Shown here in pieces: positions 47,013-57,271 of a DNA stretch of 64,000 nucleotides. The notes under the pieces were generated by a model. It was given only the letters and a program-made list of their open reading frames with translations. It was not told the DNA's origin and did not search any database. Numbering within the stretch: position 1 is the stretch's first letter; each line of letters opens with the position of its first letter. A program made the translations under genes and the position numbers. Source of the DNA: Bacillota bacterium (GTDB lineage Bacteria; Bacillota; Bacilli; Bu12); the NCBI GenBank assembly GCA_014896485.1, contig JADBKH010000020.1, positions 19,841-83,840 on the forward strand, given 5' to 3'.

Positions 47013-49418
47013 ATGGCCACATCTTCTGCACGCAGAAGGCGTGGGAGCCGACGCGTACGGGGTCTTTTCGGGCTTTCCGTCTTTTTGATCATGGTATTGG
47101 TGGTCCGCATCGCTTATCTGCAGATGGGCAGTGGACCCAAACAGGCCCTCAGCGAAGTGACTTCTCCCTATGTCAGTACATCGACCATTGCTGCTCAACG
47201 GGGCGGCATTTGGGTTAACTTGCCCAACGGCCAGCTGGCACCCCTGGTGATGGGAGATACATCGGGCAGTGCCGTCACCTATTTACCCGGCGAGGTGCTG
47301 GACCAAGCGCGTTTGCATCAAGTGGAAGCCTACAACGCGCATCTTTTGGCACCGGTTCTGTTGCCTTACCTTCAAAAATATTGGAAAGAGCATTCTGATC
47401 AAAAAGATACGCGCGGTGTACTCTATCGTCGCCCACCGACGCTGGCGGATGTCGAGGCCTTGTTGTTGGCAAACGAACGCTATAATATGCCAAAATCGTG
47501 GAAACGAACGATCAATGCTTTCAATGAGAACAATCCGATGCTGACGACAGTTCCTATCGATCTCAAGGATCAACAGTACATCTCGGGGCAGTTGGATAAC
47601 CTGCAGGGGGTTTCCGTCGAACCGGCCAACCGTGTCATTGAAATGCCGTACGCCCAAACGTTGGTTGGCAAAAGCTTTATGGACAATGTGGTGGGTCAGA
47701 TGACCCTGAACCCTATGGATAAAGGGGATAGCAACAAGCGGTTTTTGGCCGATCCCAACGAGCTCAATGGACCTCACCCAGGCTGGGGATTACAGCTCTA
47801 TTACGACAAGGTCTTGGCCGGTAAGCCAGGAGAACGCCTTGTGACCACCGATTGGCAAGAAAATACCGCTGAATCGAAGGTGATCACGCCGCCGCAGGAG
47901 GGACAGGATCTCATTTTGGGCATCGATTTGGGGCTACAGCAAGTTGCCCAGTATGAGATCGATCACCTCCTTGCAACCCTGCAGAGCAGGGGGAGCGCAG
48001 CCAGACAAGGCTCGATTGTCGTGCTCAATCCCAAAAACGGCCAAGTGCTCGCAATGGCCGAACATAACCCATTGGAGGCGCCTGCTTCAGGCTTTTTGCC
48101 GGTCCAAGATGCTGAGTTTCCTGGATCAACGGCAAAGCCAGCAACAGTGGCGATGGGTTTGATGGAGGGTATCATTACCCCTAATACCACCCTCTACGAT
48201 CCCGGGGAGTACAGCAGTCCCAGGACCGGTAATCGCCCGATCAAAGAGTGGACGGGAGGTGGCTCTCCGACTGGGCAGACGTTGACGCCGCGCAGCGCAC
48301 TTTCCAAATCTTCGAACGTCTTTATGTCGATGATCGGAGATCGTCTACTTACTTACGAAAGCCAGAAACTTGGCACGAGTGATATCAATCAGTATGGGCG
48401 GGCTGCGGTGAGTGTCCTGCAGCGCTATGAGAACATGTTCGGATTGGGTGCGGTGACAGGAATCGATATCCCCAATGAACGCAAGGGTAAAGATGTGCGT
48501 GCGGTGTTGGACGAAGGGAGCTTGTGGACCGATGCCAGCGCTGCTCAGAAACAGTTCAACGCGCGTAACTTTATGACCACAGGATTTGGACAATTGGTGC
48601 AATTTACTCCGATTCAGTTGGCGCAGTATACCGCAGCCATCGCTACCGGTGAGCGCCTGGCCCCTCACGTCGCTGCAGCGCTGCAGCCGCCAGGCGGTAC
48701 GCATCGTACGGCGATCGCACCTAAGGTGCTCAACAAGATCGCGGTGAACGATTCCTACCTTGCGTTGATTCGTGAGGGAATGGTGGGGGTTACCCAACCG
48801 GGAGGGACAGCGGTCTCGGCTTTTGTAGGTACTCCTTACAAGGTAGCTGCTAAGACAGGAACGGCAGAAACGGGAGCTGCAGGGGATAACTCGGTCTTTA
48901 TCGGGTTTGCACCTGCGGATAACCCTCAGGTGGTCGTTGCGGTCCTGGTTCCCAAAGCCGGAACGCACGGTGCGGATGCTGCGCCTCCGGCCCGAGATCT
49001 CTTTGATGTTGCACTTCACTACAAGACACCCGAACAAATCCTCGGGCACGGTCTTGTGGGCCTGACGGAAGCGATGGGGGAAGTGCAGCAACTTCCAACA
49101 CGTGCCACCCTGCAGCAGCCTGAGTCTGCCACACCGCCAGCATCGTCGACAGATACGACTCCCTCTTCCCCTGCGCAACCGGTGCAACCACGAACGACGC
49201 CACGACAGCAGGCGGTGCCCCAGCAGCAGGCATTGGAGCAGCGGCCACCGCGACAACCTTCCGTATCGCCGCCGGTCCGGCAGGTTCAACAACATCAGGC
49301 ACAGCAACAGCAGACCATGCCTCAGCAGACAGTGCCCCAGCAGGCAGTTCCACAACAGCAGACCGTTTCTCAGCAGCAAAATGTACCGCCGCAGGCGGGG
49401 GGTAATGGGGCACCGTGA
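47013..49418 (+). CDS. mrdA: Penicillin-binding protein 2 (transpeptidase) with Gln/Pro-rich C-terminal tail
   Basis: SALSKSSNVFM (SxxK-SxN region), KTGTAETG; tail of QQAVPQQQ-type repeats. Confidence 0.9.
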   Translation: MATSSARRRRGSRRVRGLFGLSVFLIMVLVVRIAYLQMGSGPKQALSEVTSPYVSTSTIAAQRGGIWVNLPNGQLAPLVMGDTSGSAVTYLPGEVLDQARLHQVEAYNAHLLAPVLLPYLQKYWKEHSDQKDTRGVLYRRPPTLADVEALLLANERYNMPKSWKRTINAFNENNPMLTTVPIDLKDQQYISGQLDNLQGVSVEPANRVIEMPYAQTLVGKSFMDNVVGQMTLNPMDKGDSNKRFLADPNELNGPHPGWGLQLYYDKVLAGKPGERLVTTDWQENTAESKVITPPQEGQDLILGIDLGLQQVAQYEIDHLLATLQSRGSAARQGSIVVLNPKNGQVLAMAEHNPLEAPASGFLPVQDAEFPGSTAKPATVAMGLMEGIITPNTTLYDPGEYSSPRTGNRPIKEWTGGGSPTGQTLTPRSALSKSSNVFMSMIGDRLLTYESQKLGTSDINQYGRAAVSVLQRYENMFGLGAVTGIDIPNERKGKDVRAVLDEGSLWTDASAAQKQFNARNFMTTGFGQLVQFTPIQLAQYTAAIATGERLAPHVAAALQPPGGTHRTAIAPKVLNKIAVNDSYLALIREGMVGVTQPGGTAVSAFVGTPYKVAAKTGTAETGAAGDNSVFIGFAPADNPQVVVAVLVPKAGTHGADAAPPARDLFDVALHYKTPEQILGHGLVGLTEAMGEVQQLPTRATLQQPESATPPASSTDTTPSSPAQPVQPRTTPRQQAVPQQQALEQRPPRQPSVSPPVRQVQQHQAQQQQTMPQQTVPQQAVPQQQTVSQQQNVPPQAGGNGAP

Positions 49419-49464
49419 TCCTTCCCTGACAAGGAAATGGGGACAAGGAGGCAAAAGACGCGCA

Positions 49465-50130
49465 ATGGCTTATCTGCCTTCCCATATTCGCGTCAAGGGT
49501 AGTCGTGATGGGCTGACCTTTTACTTTGACGGCAACGTTGCAATGGAAGTATGGCTTGCGGAACTGCAGCAGCTGTTGCAGCGTGAACATCACTTGTTCC
49601 AGGGACCGGCTGTACCCGTTCGCATCTGTTTTGGGCGTGTCCCCTTGGGAACAGAGGAAGCGGCGATTCGAGCCTGCTTCGCCTCTCATCCCAACCTGAT
49701 CGTACACAGGGTCGAAGCCTCATCCACCTCTATCACGTCGAGGACCGGCGAAAAGGAGAGGACCGCTCCGACGTTGCTGTGGGGACCGGTGCGCAGTGGT
49801 GCAGAGATCCAATCAGATGGCGCATTGATCGTGGCAGGGGACGTCCACAGTGGTGCAAGGCTTGTGGCGAAGGGGACCATTCTCGTTTTTGGCATTTTGC
49901 GCGGCATGGCATGTGCCGGATCTGACGGTGATATCGAAGCTATCATTGCCGCATGGGAGCTCGCTTGTCCGGTCGTCGAAATTGCCTCCCGTCGTAAGAG
50001 CTTTGAGAAACTGTCGGCAGGTCCTACGCTTGTTCGGCTTGAGGGAGAAGAGCTCGTCACTGCGCCTGCACGCCATCTGAAGAGGGGGCAGGGAGGAAGG
50101 GAACAACCATGGGCCAAGTGGTGGTCGTGA
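49465..50130 (+). CDS. minC: Septum-site determining protein MinC
   Basis: C-terminal beta-helix pattern VRSGAEIQSDGALIVAGDVHSGARLVAKGTILVFGILRGMACAG; immediately precedes minD. Confidence 0.9.
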   Translation: MAYLPSHIRVKGSRDGLTFYFDGNVAMEVWLAELQQLLQREHHLFQGPAVPVRICFGRVPLGTEEAAIRACFASHPNLIVHRVEASSTSITSRTGEKERTAPTLLWGPVRSGAEIQSDGALIVAGDVHSGARLVAKGTILVFGILRGMACAGSDGDIEAIIAAWELACPVVEIASRRKSFEKLSAGPTLVRLEGEELVTAPARHLKRGQGGREQPWAKWWS

Positions 50131-50942
50131 CTTCGGGCAAAGGAGGCGTTGGCAAGACAACTACGACAGCCAACGTCGGTTTGGCTTTGGGGATGTTCGG
50201 GCAGCGCGTCTGCCTGATCGATACCGATATCGGATTACGCAACCTGGATCTGGCCTTGGGGCTCGATGAGCGCGTTGTCTATGATTTGATCGATGTTTGT
50301 AGCGGCGTTTGCCGACTGCAGCAGGCTTTACTGCGCGACAAGCACATCGAAACCGTTTACCTTTTGCCGGCTGCCCAAACAAAGGCGAAGACCGATATCA
50401 CGCCCGAACAGATGCGTACCCTTCTCGAGCAGTTGAAACCGTCGTTTGATTTCATTTTGCTGGACTCGCCAGCTGGCATCGAGCAGGGTTTTCAGAATGC
50501 GATAGCGGGCGCAGATTGGGCGATCGTCGTCACCAATCCCGAACCTGCTGCCGTACGTGATGCCGATCGGGTGATCGGGCTGTTGCACGGTGCAGGTCTG
50601 ACCGATGTGCGTCTGATCCTCAATCGGTTGAGAACGCAGCGGCTAGATGCACGATCCACAGGGAACGGGACTGCTGGACTGGGGGAGATCGAGGAGGTGG
50701 TGGATCAACTTGCCGTCGACTTGCTCGGTGTCGTGCCAGAAGATGAACGTGTGGTGGATTCAAACCTTCAAAAGGAACCGCTGGTGCTCCATCAACAGGA
50801 TCGTGCCGGTCAGGCTTACCGGGAGATTGCCCGTCGCATGCTCGGCGAGTCGATCCCTTTGATGGAGCTCACTCCGCCCAAGCCTTTCTGGCGACGGCTC
50901 GGACTGCGTTTTGGCCATCACGCCCGTGTGGAACGCAAGTGA
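50109..50942 (+). CDS. minD: Septum-site determining protein MinD
   Basis: VVTSGKGGVGKTTTTANVGLALGMFGQRVCLIDTDIGLRNLDLALGLDERVVYD. Confidence 0.96.
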   Translation: MGQVVVVTSGKGGVGKTTTTANVGLALGMFGQRVCLIDTDIGLRNLDLALGLDERVVYDLIDVCSGVCRLQQALLRDKHIETVYLLPAAQTKAKTDITPEQMRTLLEQLKPSFDFILLDSPAGIEQGFQNAIAGADWAIVVTNPEPAAVRDADRVIGLLHGAGLTDVRLILNRLRTQRLDARSTGNGTAGLGEIEEVVDQLAVDLLGVVPEDERVVDSNLQKEPLVLHQQDRAGQAYREIARRMLGESIPLMELTPPKPFWRRLGLRFGHHARVERK

Positions 50943-50960
50943 GGTGCGAGGAGAGAGAAC

Positions 50961-52061
50961 ATGCCGGTATCGTATTGGCGGCGCATGGATTTTGTCTTAC
51001 TCGGATTGACACTTGCGCTGATCGTAGTGGGATTCTTTGTCATTGGCCAAGCGCAGCCAACCGAAGTCCGCTCACTCGTTTTGCACCAAGTGGTGGCGGT
51101 CTGTTTGGGATTGGTCGTCTTGGTCGTTCTTCTGATCCTTTCTTATGAGCGATTGATGGTCGCCAGCCGCTGGATCTGGGCGGGTGGAGTGCTGCTACTC
51201 GGTGTGGTGCTGCTCTTTCCTCCGATCAACGGCGCACGTGGCTGGATTCCTCTCCCTTTTTTCAGTATCCAGCCGATCGAACTGATGAAGCCCATCCTGG
51301 CGATTGCCCTGGGAGCGGTTTTTGGACGGTTGGGACCGGCTGGAGTCACCCGTGTGGGTGATTTGTGGCGCCCGATCGTCGTCTATGCCGTACCAACACT
51401 GCTTGTGGCCCTACAGCCGGACATGGGAGGCGTGCTCGTCCTCACTGTAGAATTTTTGGCAGCCTTGTTCGTCGCAGGCATGCCCTTTCGCTATTGGGCG
51501 GTCTTGTTGATCGGGGGAGCTGCGGTGCTCGGATTCTTTTTTACAGTGGGGTTGCAGTACCTGCCCGATTATCAAGTCCAGCGGATCAACGCTTTTTTGG
51601 GGGGCAGTGGCGCCAATCTCTATCAAACCCAGCGTGGCCAGGCAGCCATCGAAGCCGGTGGACTGTTTGGAACCGGCATTAGCACGTCCCACCCGGCCCT
51701 TTACCTCACCATTCCAGAGGTACAGACGGACTTTATTTTTGCTGTAGTCGGGGAGTCGTTCGGATTTATCGGCGCTTGCCTGCTGTTGTTGGCATACTTG
51801 GGTGTGTTACGCCGCATCAGCAGCATCGGACAGCGCAGTACTGATCCTGCTGCCCAAGTGCTCGTCAGCGCCGTTTTCGGGGTGTTTCTCATTCACATCG
51901 TAGAGAACATCGGTATGGCAGTCGGAATTTTGCCCGTCACCGGGATTCCCCTGCCCTTCCTCAGTTATGGCGGCAGTGCCACCTTGGGCTTTCTGACTTC
52001 GTTGGGTCTGGTAGAGAGCGTCGCGGTTCGGAAACAAGGGCTCGATTTTCTAGAGACGTAG
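50961..52061 (+). CDS. rodA: FtsW/RodA/SpoVE-family SEDS protein
   Basis: Polytopic; INGARGWIPLPFFSIQPIELMKPILAI, AVGILPVTGIPLPFLSYGGSATLG. Confidence 0.92.
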   Translation: MPVSYWRRMDFVLLGLTLALIVVGFFVIGQAQPTEVRSLVLHQVVAVCLGLVVLVVLLILSYERLMVASRWIWAGGVLLLGVVLLFPPINGARGWIPLPFFSIQPIELMKPILAIALGAVFGRLGPAGVTRVGDLWRPIVVYAVPTLLVALQPDMGGVLVLTVEFLAALFVAGMPFRYWAVLLIGGAAVLGFFFTVGLQYLPDYQVQRINAFLGGSGANLYQTQRGQAAIEAGGLFGTGISTSHPALYLTIPEVQTDFIFAVVGESFGFIGACLLLLAYLGVLRRISSIGQRSTDPAAQVLVSAVFGVFLIHIVENIGMAVGILPVTGIPLPFLSYGGSATLGFLTSLGLVESVAVRKQGLDFLET

Positions 52062-52108
52062 CTGCGCTTTTTGTTGCATAGCCACCCTACCCCTCTCATA
52101 GATCCGGA

Positions 52109-52942
52109 GTGCAGAGCATGTCCGTACAGGAGGGGAAGCCAGTGGAATTTGACCCCAATGAGATCAAACGGAGGCGGCAGCAGCGAGAACAGGCATTGGT
52201 TGCTGGTGCTGTAAAAAAAGACGATTCAGATGATCTCTTCTCTGTCCCGAAGATGAATTATGAAGAGGAATGGTATGTCCCCCAAGAACCGCTCGCTTCT
52301 CCCGAACGCATATCGGTCCAGGCTCCTCGTCATCCCTGGCGCCGAAATTGGGGAGCACGGTGGTTGGTCAGTCTCCTGCTTTTTGTAGGCCTTTTCCTCA
52401 CCTTTCACTCCGATAGCGATCTGGCCAAGCAAGCGCAACTTACGGTGCGCAATGTACTGACGAAGCCGATCGACGTTCAGGCTGTCTCGAGTTGGATTTC
52501 CCAAAGCGCGGCACGTATGCACCTCTCCCTGCCCGCTTTTAGCGGCGCCCAATCGACTTATGCAACGCCGATTGCTGGCCCAATTTTGCGGTCGTACGAC
52601 GCGACCAAGCATCCCGGTATCGATATTGCTGCTGCAGGCGGACAATCTGTCTTTGCCATGGATTCTGGGATGGTAATGGAATCCGGCGAAGATCCACAAA
52701 TGGGAAAGTACGTGACGATTGATCACGGCGGCAATCCCGCACTCGTCGCGACCTATGCTGGATTGGGCGAGGTTCGCGTACGTGCCGATCAATGGGTTAC
52801 CAAACGTGAGGTCATTGGCACAATAGCGGCGCAAAGTGAAGGAGAGGAGGCTCACCTGCACCTGGCTATCCGTCTAGAGGGCAAAGTGGTTGATCCCAGC
52901 TCGGTATTGACCAATCTGAAACAGAATGTTTCTTCACAGTAA
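52109..52942 (+). CDS. spoIVFA: M23 (LytM) peptidase-domain protein, SpoIVFA-like
   Basis: Single TM then LytM region with HPGID and HLHL; precedes spoIVFB. Confidence 0.8.
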   Translation: MQSMSVQEGKPVEFDPNEIKRRRQQREQALVAGAVKKDDSDDLFSVPKMNYEEEWYVPQEPLASPERISVQAPRHPWRRNWGARWLVSLLLFVGLFLTFHSDSDLAKQAQLTVRNVLTKPIDVQAVSSWISQSAARMHLSLPAFSGAQSTYATPIAGPILRSYDATKHPGIDIAAAGGQSVFAMDSGMVMESGEDPQMGKYVTIDHGGNPALVATYAGLGEVRVRADQWVTKREVIGTIAAQSEGEEAHLHLAIRLEGKVVDPSSVLTNLKQNVSSQ

Positions 52943-52944
52943 CC

Positions 52945-53817
52945 ATGGCGCGGATAAAATTCTTTTCGACGGTACGCTTTCCGGCTGTTTCTGTACATCC
53001 CCTCTTTGTGCTGTTGGTGATCTTTTTGTGCAGTGTAGGGCTGCTTGGAGAAGCAGCTGTGGCAGTCGGAGCGTTGCTGTGGCACGAAAGTGGGCACCTC
53101 GTCGCTGGCTGGCTCTTTCGGATTCGCCTTCGCCACATTGAATTGCTGCCTTTTGGGGCAGTGGCGCAGACCGAGCCGCCTCTGGAAGAAAGACCGGCCG
53201 TTGAAAGATACGTTGCATTTGCGGGGCCCCTGGTGAGCTTGCTTGGAGCAGGTCTTACATTGTGGATACGGGGAGCACCCTTTTGGACAGGCGAGTTGGC
53301 CGCTTTTTGTGTACAGGCACACCTTGTACTTGCCCTTTTAAATCTACTGCCGGCTTGGCCTTTGGACGGTGGTCGACTGCGCGAAGCCAAACTGCTCTTG
53401 CAGATGGATTGGGAGAACGCACAGCGGCGCCTCTTACGGCAGAGTTTCGCGGTAGGTGGGTTGCTGGTGGCGATAGCCATTGCCCTCCTGATCACGGGTA
53501 CCGTTTTGTTCCCGCTTTTGATATTGGGCGCATTTCTGATTGCGACGGCTTGGGCCAAGCAGCGAGAAATGCCCTACCACACTGCTGTGCTCTCGTTTCA
53601 GCGACGGTCGATTTTGCGCTCGTCTACTTACCCGGTGCAATGGATAATGGTTTCCCCATCGACAGCGGTGCGGACGGCGCTCCGTATGCGCAGTCCCGGT
53701 TACTATCTGCTCATCGCCGTCGTCGATGAAGGTCGTTTTCGTGGAACGCTGACCGAGCAGCAGTTGGTGGCAGCAGCACAGAAAGGAGCCGAGACGACGG
53801 TCGCTCAACTGCTCTGA
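52945..53817 (+). CDS. spoIVFB: Intramembrane M50 metalloprotease SpoIVFB
   Basis: LLWHESGHLVAG (HExxH), LLNLLPAWPLDGGRL. Confidence 0.92.
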   Translation: MARIKFFSTVRFPAVSVHPLFVLLVIFLCSVGLLGEAAVAVGALLWHESGHLVAGWLFRIRLRHIELLPFGAVAQTEPPLEERPAVERYVAFAGPLVSLLGAGLTLWIRGAPFWTGELAAFCVQAHLVLALLNLLPAWPLDGGRLREAKLLLQMDWENAQRRLLRQSFAVGGLLVAIAIALLITGTVLFPLLILGAFLIATAWAKQREMPYHTAVLSFQRRSILRSSTYPVQWIMVSPSTAVRTALRMRSPGYYLLIAVVDEGRFRGTLTEQQLVAAAQKGAETTVAQLL

Positions 53818-54074
53818 GATCCGAACCGGATCACCCAATGAAGCCGCCAAGAAAGGTCCGGATCTTCTTCACACGAGGATCTTCATGGACCAGCAAGCGT
53901 ATTTGCGTCCCTCTCGACCCCATGCTACCTTGGAGGTGCGTGTGCAGATAGACAAGAGGTGGGGCGGATGCAGCGGGAGATCTTGATCAGTGCTCACGGA
54001 CTCCTGCCGCGCGCAGCATTGTTAGAGGACAATGAGCTAGCGGAGGTCTACTACGATGCCAACCGCAGTAAAGG

Positions 54075-54290
54075 AGCGGCAGGTCAGATTTACAAAGGTT
54101 GTGTGACCGATGTCCTTCCTGGGATGCAGGCTGCTTTTGTGAATATTGGAGCCGAAAAAAATGCTTTTCTCTATATCGATGAAGTAGACAAACGCAACCG
54201 GTCGAAGCAGACGCCGATTGAGCAGTTGCTTCATCCTGGAGACGAGATCATCGTGCAAGTGAGCAAGGAGGCAGTGGGGACCAAGGGGCC
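54075..54290 (+). repeat. Inverted repeat, left arm (within the rng 5' coding region)
   Basis: Matches the reverse complement of 54839-55046 at ~90% by eye; the first ~65 nt are identical. Confidence 0.9.
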
Positions 54291-54838
54291 GCGTGTGACG
54301 GAATTTGTCTCTCTTCCAGGTCGCTATCTCGTTCTTTCCCCCAAGACGACTGGAATAGGCATTTCTCGCAAGATTACCAGCAAGGCAGAACGAACGCGCT
54401 TGCGGCAAACCATGACAAGGCTTTGCGGAGAAGAGATCGGCTTGATCGTTCGCACAGCTGCTCGTTTTGCATCTGAAGAGGAATGTGTGCTCGATTTTGA
54501 ACGCTTGAGAGATCAATGGGAAGCCATTGTTAAAAAAGCGGAACGCCTTCCTGCGCCGGTACTGTTGTATGAGGATGAAAGCTTGACGGTGCGTGCCTTA
54601 CGTGACTTCTTTTCTCCGGAAGTAATCGAAGTGGTCGTCGACGATCCTGCCGCTTTGCGTGAAGCAAAAGCGCTGATTTCCAATTGGATGCCAGAATGGA
54701 CAGGGCGCTTGACCTTATTTCACGGAAACATGGACTTATTCGAACAGCGGGGGATCGATCAGTCTCTCAATAAAGCCCTGCGGCGAAAGATTTGGTTGCG
54801 TTCTGGCGGGTATCTGATCATCGACCATACGGAGGCCT

Positions 54839-55046
54839 GGCCCCTTGGTCCGCTGCCTCCTTGCTCCTTGCACGATGATCTCATCTCAGGATGAAGCAAC
54901 TGCTCAATCGGCGTCTGCCGCTTCGACCGGTTGCGTTATCCCTTCATCGATATGAGAAAGCATTTTTCGGCCAATATTCCACAAAAGCAGCCTGCATCCC
55001 AGGAAGGACATCGGTCACACAACCTTTGTAAATCTGACCTGCCGCT
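54839..55046 (-). repeat. Inverted repeat, right arm (replaces rng catalytic region)
   Basis: Reverse complement of 54075-54290 with mostly short indels. Confidence 0.9.
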
Positions 55047-55676
55047 GCTGCGCGCGACCGGACACACGTGCATGTGCTTGGGTTGACCAAGTTGGGGATT
55101 GTCGAAATGACGCGAAAAAAAGGACGACAGAGTTTAGATGAAGTAGTTCAGCGGGTCTGTCCGCTGTGTGAGGGCAGTGGGCGTGTCAAAGAGGAACATG
55201 TCGTTGCAGCGGATGTGGAACAGGCTTTGCAGCGGTTAAAAAGGGATAAAAAGACGACTGCCTGTGCCATCCGCGTTCACCCGTTGGTTGGGTCTGTCCT
55301 CATCGGTCAGGGTGGGCGACATTTGCAGCAACTAGAGCAACAATTGGGTCTCAAGCTCTTCATTCGGGGCGATGGCAGCTTGCGCCCCGATCTCTTTTTC
55401 ATTCAACAGTATGACGACGAAGCGTTGGCATGGGCAGAGGCTGTTCCTGTCAGCCGAGGTGAGACGTATTCCGTGCTTATTGAGACACAACACCACGATA
55501 GACTGGGAGATGGCATTGCCCGGATCAACGGCTTTGTGATTGAGGTGAGTGGTGCCGGGGAACGGGTTGGCCAGCAAGTGCGCATCCGTGTGGACGAACT
55601 CTATAAGACACATGCGCATGCAACGTTGGTTGCCGAGGGATAAGAGGAATAAAAGGGAAAAAGGAAGGGGTGGGCG

Positions 55677-56651
55677 ATGACAACGCAGCTGATCTGCCTC
55701 GGCGAAGCAGTTGCTGATTTGGTCGAAGGTCCGACCGATGTATTCACCCGTTATGTCGGCGGTGCGCCGGTCAATGTCGCGGTTGCTGCGGCGCGCAGTG
55801 GCCTCCAGACATCGTACCGCAGTGTATTGGGCGATGATGCGGCGGCTTATACACTGCGCAGCACGCTTGATGAAGCGCGTGTCGATTGCAGCAGCTGTAA
55901 GGAGCAGGACGTTAAGACGATGGTTGCCTTTGCAGCTCTCGCCGCTCAGCCGGGCGCTGCAGAGACAAGCTATAGCTTCTTCCTGGATCCACACACCTAT
56001 CAGCTCGATCCGCTCGCCTTTTGCCAGCCATCATTTTCACAGCATCAAATCATCCACTTTGGGGCGGTAGCACTGGCTATTGCAGGCCTTCGTGAAGCGG
56101 TGATTTCTGCCGTAAGTCAAGCACACCGCGCCGGCGCGATGATCTCCTTCGATGTCAATTGGCGCAGCGAACTCTGGCCGCATTCGAGTGTGTGGCAATG
56201 GGAAGTCCGTGCTGCGGTTGGACAGGCCGATCTCGTGAAAGTGAATGCGCAAGAGCTACATTTGCTCACTGACTGTGATGCGATCGACGAAGGAATTGCC
56301 ACATTGATGAAGGAGGGCGTAAAAGCTGTCTTGTTGACCCAAGGCGGTGCAGGGAGCCGCTACGTCGATCAGTTCGGCCACGATGAGCACGTCGCTGCTT
56401 ATACTGTCCAGGAAGTTGCCGATACGATTGGTGCCGGGGATGTCTTTACTGGGGCCTTTTTGGCCGCATTGATGCAGCTGGAGCCGCTGGGCGCCCCTCC
56501 ACTTACGAAAATTGCCGGCTATAGCAGTGCACAGGTGCATCGGGCGATGGCGTATGCATCCTGTGCAGCAGGATTATCCACCCGCTTTCATGGAGGAACT
56601 GCAGCGCCATTCCGTGCCCAGGTTGAAGAAGCACTCCAAGAGTGGAAGTAA
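55677..56651 (+). CDS. PfkB-family carbohydrate kinase (fructokinase-like)
   Basis: LICLGEAVADLVEG, GGAPVNVAVAAARSG, VADTIGAGDVFTGAFLAALM. Confidence 0.88.
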   Translation: MTTQLICLGEAVADLVEGPTDVFTRYVGGAPVNVAVAAARSGLQTSYRSVLGDDAAAYTLRSTLDEARVDCSSCKEQDVKTMVAFAALAAQPGAAETSYSFFLDPHTYQLDPLAFCQPSFSQHQIIHFGAVALAIAGLREAVISAVSQAHRAGAMISFDVNWRSELWPHSSVWQWEVRAAVGQADLVKVNAQELHLLTDCDAIDEGIATLMKEGVKAVLLTQGGAGSRYVDQFGHDEHVAAYTVQEVADTIGAGDVFTGAFLAALMQLEPLGAPPLTKIAGYSSAQVHRAMAYASCAAGLSTRFHGGTAAPFRAQVEEALQEWK

Positions 56652-56716
56652 GGGGGTGCTTCTGCTTTCCATAGGATTCCTTCTGCCAGGAAGCATTTTC
56701 AACCTAACTGAATACG

Positions 56717-57088
56717 TTGAAAATGCTAGGAGGGGTTTGGAAAGTGAGTGAGTGGGAGCACGACAAATTTGCTGTCTTGCAAGAGGCGCTGGCATTCCTC
56801 CAGGAAGCATGTTCGATCGTGGAGCAGATTCTTGTCGAACTAGAACCTTCCCATCGCAAAACACCTATCGACAAGAAGCGTAATGTTGAGGACCATCCGG
56901 TAGGAGATGGACTTTTTTCTCCCTCCAAAATGCGTGCGTTGCGCAGACAGATGCATCTTTCCCAGGCGATGCTGGGAGAACAATTGGGCTTGTCCCAGAC
57001 CCAGATCTCCCGTTTGGAGCGCGGCATGAACGTCCGACTTTCCCAAGAAAATCGAGAGGCGTTGCAGCGTTGGATGCAATCCGCTTAA
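56717..57088 (+). CDS. XRE-family helix-turn-helix protein
   Basis: C-terminal HTH MRALRRQMHLSQAMLGEQLGLSQTQISRLERG. Confidence 0.8.
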   Translation: MKMLGGVWKVSEWEHDKFAVLQEALAFLQEACSIVEQILVELEPSHRKTPIDKKRNVEDHPVGDGLFSPSKMRALRRQMHLSQAMLGEQLGLSQTQISRLERGMNVRLSQENREALQRWMQSA

Positions 57089-57138
57089 AGGGTCCTTGCT
57101 TTGAAAGCAAGAGTGTTTTGCCAAAAGGCGCGCATGAG

Positions 57139-57168
57139 TTGACGACACAGGTTGTTATCCGATAAACT
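57139..57168 (+). promoter_or_regulatory. Candidate sigma-A promoter for rplU-rpmA
   Basis: TTGACG - 18 nt - TAAACT. Confidence 0.5.
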
Positions 57169-57271
57169 TACCCATTGGCTTGCACGGTCATTCGTGCGTC
57201 AAGTGCGCTCGAAACAGGCTTGAAACACCGTAGAGGGTGCCTCGATTTCGGCGGCGGGGGTGTCGAACGGA

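Larger units (their letters stand above)
53959..55643 (+). pseudogene. rng: RNase E/G family ribonuclease with the catalytic centre replaced by an inverted segment
   Basis: N-terminal ORF 53959-54894 (S1-domain and 5' sensor regions to GGYLIIDHTEA), C-terminal ORF 55068-55643 (HVLGLTKLGIVEMTRKKGRQ, CPLCEGSG); DVNTG...DFIDM region absent. Confidence 0.85.

Noticed and set aside
49200-49400. Short CAGCAG-type repeats as possible CRISPR or satellite
   Set aside because: They are codons of the Q/P-rich PBP2 tail; no regular repeat-spacer pattern.
48345-49454. 369-aa - strand ORF
   Set aside because: Antisense of PBP2, long only because of CAG/CTG-rich composition.
54037-54516. 159-aa - strand ORF in rng
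   Set aside because: Antisense of the rng N-terminal coding sequence; no independent protein signal.
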